From Allantophomopsis cytisporea (taxonomy: Eukaryota > Ascomycota > Leotiomycetes > Phacidiales > Phacidiaceae): a stretch of 64,000 nucleotides of DNA. The stretch spans positions 1,364,001 through 1,428,000 of the forward strand of contig CP103025.1 of NCBI GenBank assembly GCA_024752435.1, read 5' to 3'. The notes beneath the pieces are model-generated. The model was not told the DNA's origin. It searched no databases and saw nothing but the letters and a program-made list of their open reading frames with translations. The stretch's first letter is position 1. Every line of letters begins with the position of its first letter. Shown in pieces: positions 58,688 to 64,000 of the stretch. Both the position numbers and the translations under genes were made by a program.

Positions 58688-59564
58688 GATGTGAAATTTG
58701 TGTAGGAGTATGAGAAATGTAGAAATCAAACAGACTCATCGAAAGAAAATGGCAATTTATATAGGGCAATGAACGAACGGAAGAAATCAAAGACCTACAT
58801 CATAAATATCTAATTGCCCCGCTGTATAGCTAATGTAATCATTTCTTAGGAGATTTTGGCAATGACGTTACCCTCAAGACACAATGATCGCATGTCCCGA
58901 TGATGTCGCTCGGGGCAAATGACCCGTGCTAAATTTACGAAAAGACTTTGCTTAGTCATGTGTTCACTGCGTTGAATTCGAGTTGCATGAATTCTCCAAG
59001 ATTTATGCCTGATTTATATTTTAAGGTATCTATTATTTCCCCGAATATCTATTACCTCTGGAATGTGCCTATCACAATCCGTGCTAGTAGCGCTATCGAT
59101 AAGGGAGCTAATCGCATACCCGTACCCAGTGTCCCACTATGCCCGAGCCTAAAGTACGGTATGGACTCACACTGAACTGTCACTGTTACTGAGTGAACCA
59201 ACCGCTACTACAAGTGACGCCTTGCGACCTATTCCAGATCACGAGAGCCTTTGAAACCCTGAGCATCATAACTGCATGCGACGTAGTCATTCACCCAACG
59301 AGTTTGTTGTATGAGAACAGGAGTCAGCCATATCTTGAATTCTACATTACCCTTCTAGCCCCGGAAATACAGTATGAGTGCGTCTGTCGATCCACCGCTG
59401 CTTCGAACCTAACGGCTGGTTGACGACACCAACGAGTAAATCCCTTTGATTCAAACTCCGTGGGGGACGAACATAATACTCGACGACCGAACGGAATAAG
59501 GATCTATCTAGAAGAGATAGAAGACAGCATTGTCTCGTAGTCTAGAACCTATCGAGCTTCGGTC
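58688..59564. other. Divergent promoter region between PMI and ATG2
   Basis: An 877-bp region between two start codons. No extra gene is recognised. A short frame at 59193-59423 has no support. Confidence 0.5.
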
Positions 59565-62500
59565 ATGGCGTCATTTCTCCTACCTTCGTCGATACAGAAG
59601 CGTCTCCTACGATATGCCCTCTCGCGTCTAGAAATCCTCGACACAGATGCTCTCGACCTAGAACATTTGGATATTGCCTGGGGTACCAAGAGCGTTCTAG
59701 AGTTTAGAAATGTCGGTCTGCGACTGAAGGTGAATAGGTCCAGAGTCCATTATAATCTTGAAATTTACTAAGTTGAGGCGAATGTTAGAAACTCTCCTCC
59801 TTGCTTCAGCTGCCCTCGAATTTTGTTATTAGCAAAGCCCGCGTCTTAGTGTTACGAATTACCATACCTGTCGATATTTACAGCAGTCCGATTGCGATTG
59901 TCGTTGATGGAGTTGAAGGGCATTTGCGAATATCTCAAGCCGATACTGCCAAGTCACGAACAAAATCAACACCGGACAAAGTACCGTCATCAAGAAGATC
60001 ATCTGGAGGGAATTCGAAATTACCAGGTGCGCCGAACTATATCCCAGGGGAGGATGATCCGACACTGCCAACGGCTGCGGATCTCGCCCAGTCATTTTTA
60101 CAGACCGAGCCAGCTGGAGAAAGAGCAGAGCTTGAGGCAGCCATATCCTCAAAATCTCAGTATCTGGGTGAATCGTCATTGACATCGAGTGATGATGAGG
60201 GTGATGAAGATAGCGCCCTTGGCACTGGGGCAGGCCTTACGCTTCCGGTATTCATGACGAATTTCCTGCAAGGAATCGTTGATCGATTGCAAGTACAAGT
60301 ACGGGGAATTCAGTTCAATTTGGCTGTGGATGTTCCAAACGACTCCCCTCTTGGATTAGAGCACGGCTCGACTATTGATCCCGTGACGGTACAATTGAAG
60401 GTTGCTGATATGGATGTTGAGGGTGTGACGCCTATTCCAGACCTTTCAAGTGGAGGTCCTACTGTTCCTGGAAGAGATGGCAAACAAACTCAGCCAGTAC
60501 TCAAGGAAGGGAAAAGATTAGTACGATTCCGAGAGATTCAAGTGGCTCTGATCTCCGAAGCCAACCTGTTTGCCAATTTAGCTCGGTCAACAGCAGCATC
60601 CTCTCCCAGAACTACGCGATCTACAAGATCTGATATGTCGGAACTTCGTAAGGATTACCAAGCGACGAGGTCCGATACGGGGTCAAGTAGACTAAGTGAA
60701 AGTATGACAAGCAACTTCACTGCGCGGCATGAGTTTGACACAGGGTCACAAAATTTATCGGAATCTAGGGATAGATTGTTGGGGGTGAGCAGCAATATTG
60801 ATGGTACTATGGGGCAATCGGGTCCGGATGGCGACTTTCTAGATACAGCAAGCAGGACGAGCGGTCCGTATAGTCCTATCAGCAGACACTCAAGTACCGC
60901 TGGATCGGAAATATTTCCAATGCAGGATTCTTTTGGAACACCTAGAGCACTTCTAGATGACAACTCTGATCCTTTTGGCAATGGCGGAATCAACCAAAAG
61001 CCTATTCATTCGACGACCCTACCTATTCGAGAACACTCTACATCCCCTAGAAATAGAGTCTCTCACTCTCAACCGCTCCCGGTAGCACGATCAAACAGCA
61101 GCAATATTTCTTCAACATCACGGCGACTATCTCGGTCCAGTTCTGGAAGTGCCGCGTCTACTGAGTTTGCAGACGCAGAAAGTATTGCAAGATCAGTATC
61201 TCCTGATCAAGCTCTAGCTCAGTCGATGATATTCAGCCACAATGAAGCACAAAGTATGTATATGAGCGCTATGAGCGAAGAGGCACAACCTACTCGCATG
61301 CCTGGCGCATGGGATACATCGAGTATTGCCAGTGGACCCTCTTCACCGGGCAGTCCTCCTAGAAACGCTGATAATCTTGAGAATGCACTCCATCCACCAA
61401 TCTCTAACGTTACTGAGACTTCCGAAGTTGCATCCAACCAAGCCTCGTCACCTCCACTGTCTCAACATCGAAACATATCATCCAAATTTGATCCAAAACA
61501 GCCTTTTGCACAAGCTACAAAAGGCGCAAGTGATATCTCTGACTACTCGTCGATTCCATCTGAGGAAGTGTCTCGGATTTCGAAAAGAGTGCTAAGTCTC
61601 GATGAAGTGTCTATATATCTTGCTTCTGCCTCGGCGACACCCGCGTCTAATGAGCAACATGTTCAGTCCAGTAATATGTTTGAAGGTACTTTCGATGGCA
61701 CCTCTCAATCTATATATGCAGATATTCCTGGAACATTTTCCGCTCATGCAAGTCAAAGGTTTTCAAAGGGGCGCCGACCTGAAGTGCCTCCCAAGCCAGA
61801 GATGCCAAAAGTGAGCGACACTGCAGTTGACGTAGTGCTTGGTTTTTTGGACCTCAATTTTGATGTCTCTGTTGCTCGACTTCTAGTCAAAGTAGTTCAA
61901 TTTGTCATTGGGTCCTTGGATGATCAAAGCCCAGCTACCAGTAGTAAAGGCTCAGCAACTGACAACGAATCATCGGCACGGAACATGAAGATGTCGCTCA
62001 GGTCACAAGGCATATCCATAAGATTTTTGGATCATTTGCCAGGATTCGCCGATCGGTTCGCAGAGTCTGCACAAAGTCAACGTGGAAGCATACCTGCGGA
62101 CTCAGAAGTTCTACTTCGTACAGCTCTTAATGGCTTGGACGTCACGTTCGAGAAATCTGAGCTTCTAACGAAAACCGAAATTACCCTAGAGAAATTTGTG
62201 TTTGGGTATGCCTCCGAAAACATCGTATCATTTGATGCAGGACTGCGTATGGGAGAATCTACTCGGGATTTGAGCAGTGCAAATGGGAAAGACCTATCAG
62301 TGGAGATCAAGAAGACAAAAAACACAACACGATATTCGATTCTTACTCTTCCACTTCATGTTTCTGTAGATTTACAACGTCTAGATGAGACTTTCAGTTG
62401 GTTTGGCGGATTGAGTGGTGTCCTCAATATGGGTAGTTCCATGGCTTCTAATGCTACGGCCACTGTGGCGAGTCCAGTCAAGTCCGCCGGTAAGCCTCGA

Positions 62501-64000
62501 GGTGTACGCTTTGATGCGCCCATAAAGGTTGATGACCAGTCATTATCGTCTCAGAACAAAGCAGACATTAGAATTGGCGGCTTTGTGCTTGACTTGTTGG
62601 GAAGAGACTGCAGCATCGGCGTCGAAACAACTGCGGTAAAGATTGTTAGCCGTGAAGAAGGCGTTGGCGTCGGTATTGATATGATAAAGCTGTCCGGGCC
62701 TCATCTACCTCATTCACAAGGAGACTCATCCGATCCCGCCATTGAAGCAGAAATCTTGACCACTCGAATTGAATTCCTGCCCGCACCTAAGGATACCGAT
62801 CTCGATCGTTTACTTGCACTTATTACCCCATCCAAGTCGAAGTATGATCAAGATGATGACATTCTCCTCGATACTCTTCTTAGACAGAGAAGGAAAGGCT
62901 CTGTTCTACGCGTTACCATTGACAGCTTGAGTACTTGGCTGACCAAGCTTGATGAGTTAAATTACCTACCTCAACTTGGGGAAGAGTTGTCACGTTTGTC
63001 AACTGTCACCAAATATCTTCCTGAGGATGATCGCCCTGGTCTTCTCTCATTGGTGTTAATACGAAAGCTTGAATTGAACGCCAACGTCAAGGAGAGTATT
63101 GGTACATTTCAGCTTTCCACACGCGATTTGGAGATAGCTCAAATTACATTACCTGCTCTAATTGCTTTAAGCATCAACTCGATTGGACTTACTCGGAACA
63201 ACTCGGAAGTTCTAATCAGTACCGCAACTGATATAGAGCTTCGAGAATTGAGCCAGAGATCACCAGCCATTATGGCTCGCTTGATTGGGGATGAGATGGA
63301 GCCTGTCGTTAAAATCAAGTTATGGAATGTACAAGTCGACTACAGGGTGCCAACCATAATGGCTGTTTTGGGAATTGCTGAGGAAACTACGCTTGATGGA
63401 CTCTCTGCGCGACTGGCGGAATCCATCATCACACTGAAGGACCAGGCTCTGATGCAGACCTCTCACCTTATGGACTCTCCAACACCCCAAACTCCACGAA
63501 AGTCATCGGAAGCCAAGCCAATGTCTGTGGATATTGTGGTTCGAGACTGTATTCTGGGCATGAATCCTCTTGGACTTCCATCTAAACTTCTTGTTGTCCT
63601 GACCGAAGCACGCCTTGGTGCCGTTCTTCCGAAAGATCAGAATGTCACAGTTGGTGTCGAGCTAAACCGAGCAAATCTGTTACTCATTGATGACCTTGCA
63701 ACTTTGGTTAAGTCTGACAGATTTGCACGACCTCGACGAGGTTCTTTTGATGGTGGCAGTCACCAAGTTGCTGATCTGAGTGCAATGGGCTATGTATCTG
63801 TCAGCACCATTTCTTCCACGAAGGTCGATATCAAGGTTCTTGTCTCCAAAGATAGCGGAGAAAAGCGTATGGATGTTGAGCTTCGTGACTCATTCCTTGT
63901 TCTGGAAACATGTGCAGATTCAACAGCATCGCTTATGGCAGTACTGAACGCATTGAGCCCGCCAAAACCGGCGAGTACAGAGCTTAAATATCGCACGAAG
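59565..64000 (+). CDS. ATG2: Autophagy-related lipid transfer protein ATG2, 5' part (cut by window end)
   Basis: Two exons are visible: 59565-59729 and 59789 to the window end, with a 59-nt intron (donor GTGAAT, acceptor GTTAG). The second exon stays open for 1404 codons to base 64000, so 1459 residues are present and the C-terminus is outside. The N-terminus is a chorein-type lipid-transfer domain (MASFLLPSSIQKRLLRYALSR, LDIAWGTKSVLEFRNVGLRLK, FVISKARVLVLRITIPVDIY). A long Ser-rich disordered region follows (about residues 300-760), then structured beta-rich repeats including LGRDCSIGVETTAVKIVS and NALSPPKPAST. Atg2 tethers the phagophore to the ER and transfers lipids with Atg9 and Atg18 during autophagosome growth. 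The family's length (~2000 residues) agrees with a cut at about 70 percent. Confidence 0.93.

Overview
This is nuclear DNA of a filamentous ascomycete (Pezizomycotina). The genes carry many short GT-AG introns (about 45-130 nt) with CTAAC-like branch sites. Families typical of these fungi are present: a SAT4/rhodopsin-domain membrane protein, type-B carboxylesterases, a Dal5-type MFS permease, a peroxisomal 4CL-like ligase and a Git3/cAMP-receptor-like GPCR. A leotiomycete is my guess, but the sequence alone does not prove it.

Layout, left to right. An eight-exon AlkB-type dioxygenase (311-3725, minus) has a roughly 1.37 kb degenerate ~185-bp tandem repeat directly against its start codon (about 3733-5098). 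A simple-repeat-rich intergenic block follows (5.1-7.9 kb). Next are a 4CL-like acyl-CoA synthetase (7913-10078, plus), a FAM210/DUF1279 mitochondrial protein (10433-11192, minus), a SAT4-type membrane protein (11839-13128, minus) and a GPCR (14944-16203, minus). A mostly empty stretch leads to an EST1/SMG7-like protein (20293-23082, minus), then a ~6 kb desert, then a secreted amidase (29074-30874, plus).

The second half begins with a decayed ZNFX1/Hrr1-like helicase pseudogene (33390-37845, minus) that has lost its helicase core. A type-B carboxylesterase (39605-41478, minus) is divergent from a Dal5-family MFS permease (42887-44615, plus). Then come the ribosome-assembly WD protein SQT1 (45028-46584, minus), a second type-B carboxylesterase (46978-48801, minus), an SLC35F-like transporter (49885-51232, minus), a two-domain DLH-like/SnoaL-like protein (52250-53597, plus), a GNAT acetyltransferase (53632-54390, minus), a small Q/Y-rich protein (56730-57194, plus), type I mannose-6-phosphate isomerase (57416-58687, minus) and the 5' part of ATG2 (59565 to the window end, plus).

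Most neighbours are unrelated housekeeping genes (SQT1, PMI, ATG2, FAM210, EST1-like). The only group that might work together is the secreted or hydrolytic set with a permease (amidase, two esterases, Dal5-type transporter), and that is inference. I judged the most unusual items to be the AlkB protein with a Zn(II)2Cys6-like cysteine array plus two further cysteine modules, the tandem repeat against its start, and the core-deleted helicase pseudogene. Exon junctions were worked out by hand from splice consensus, phase and remembered family similarity. No database search was run.
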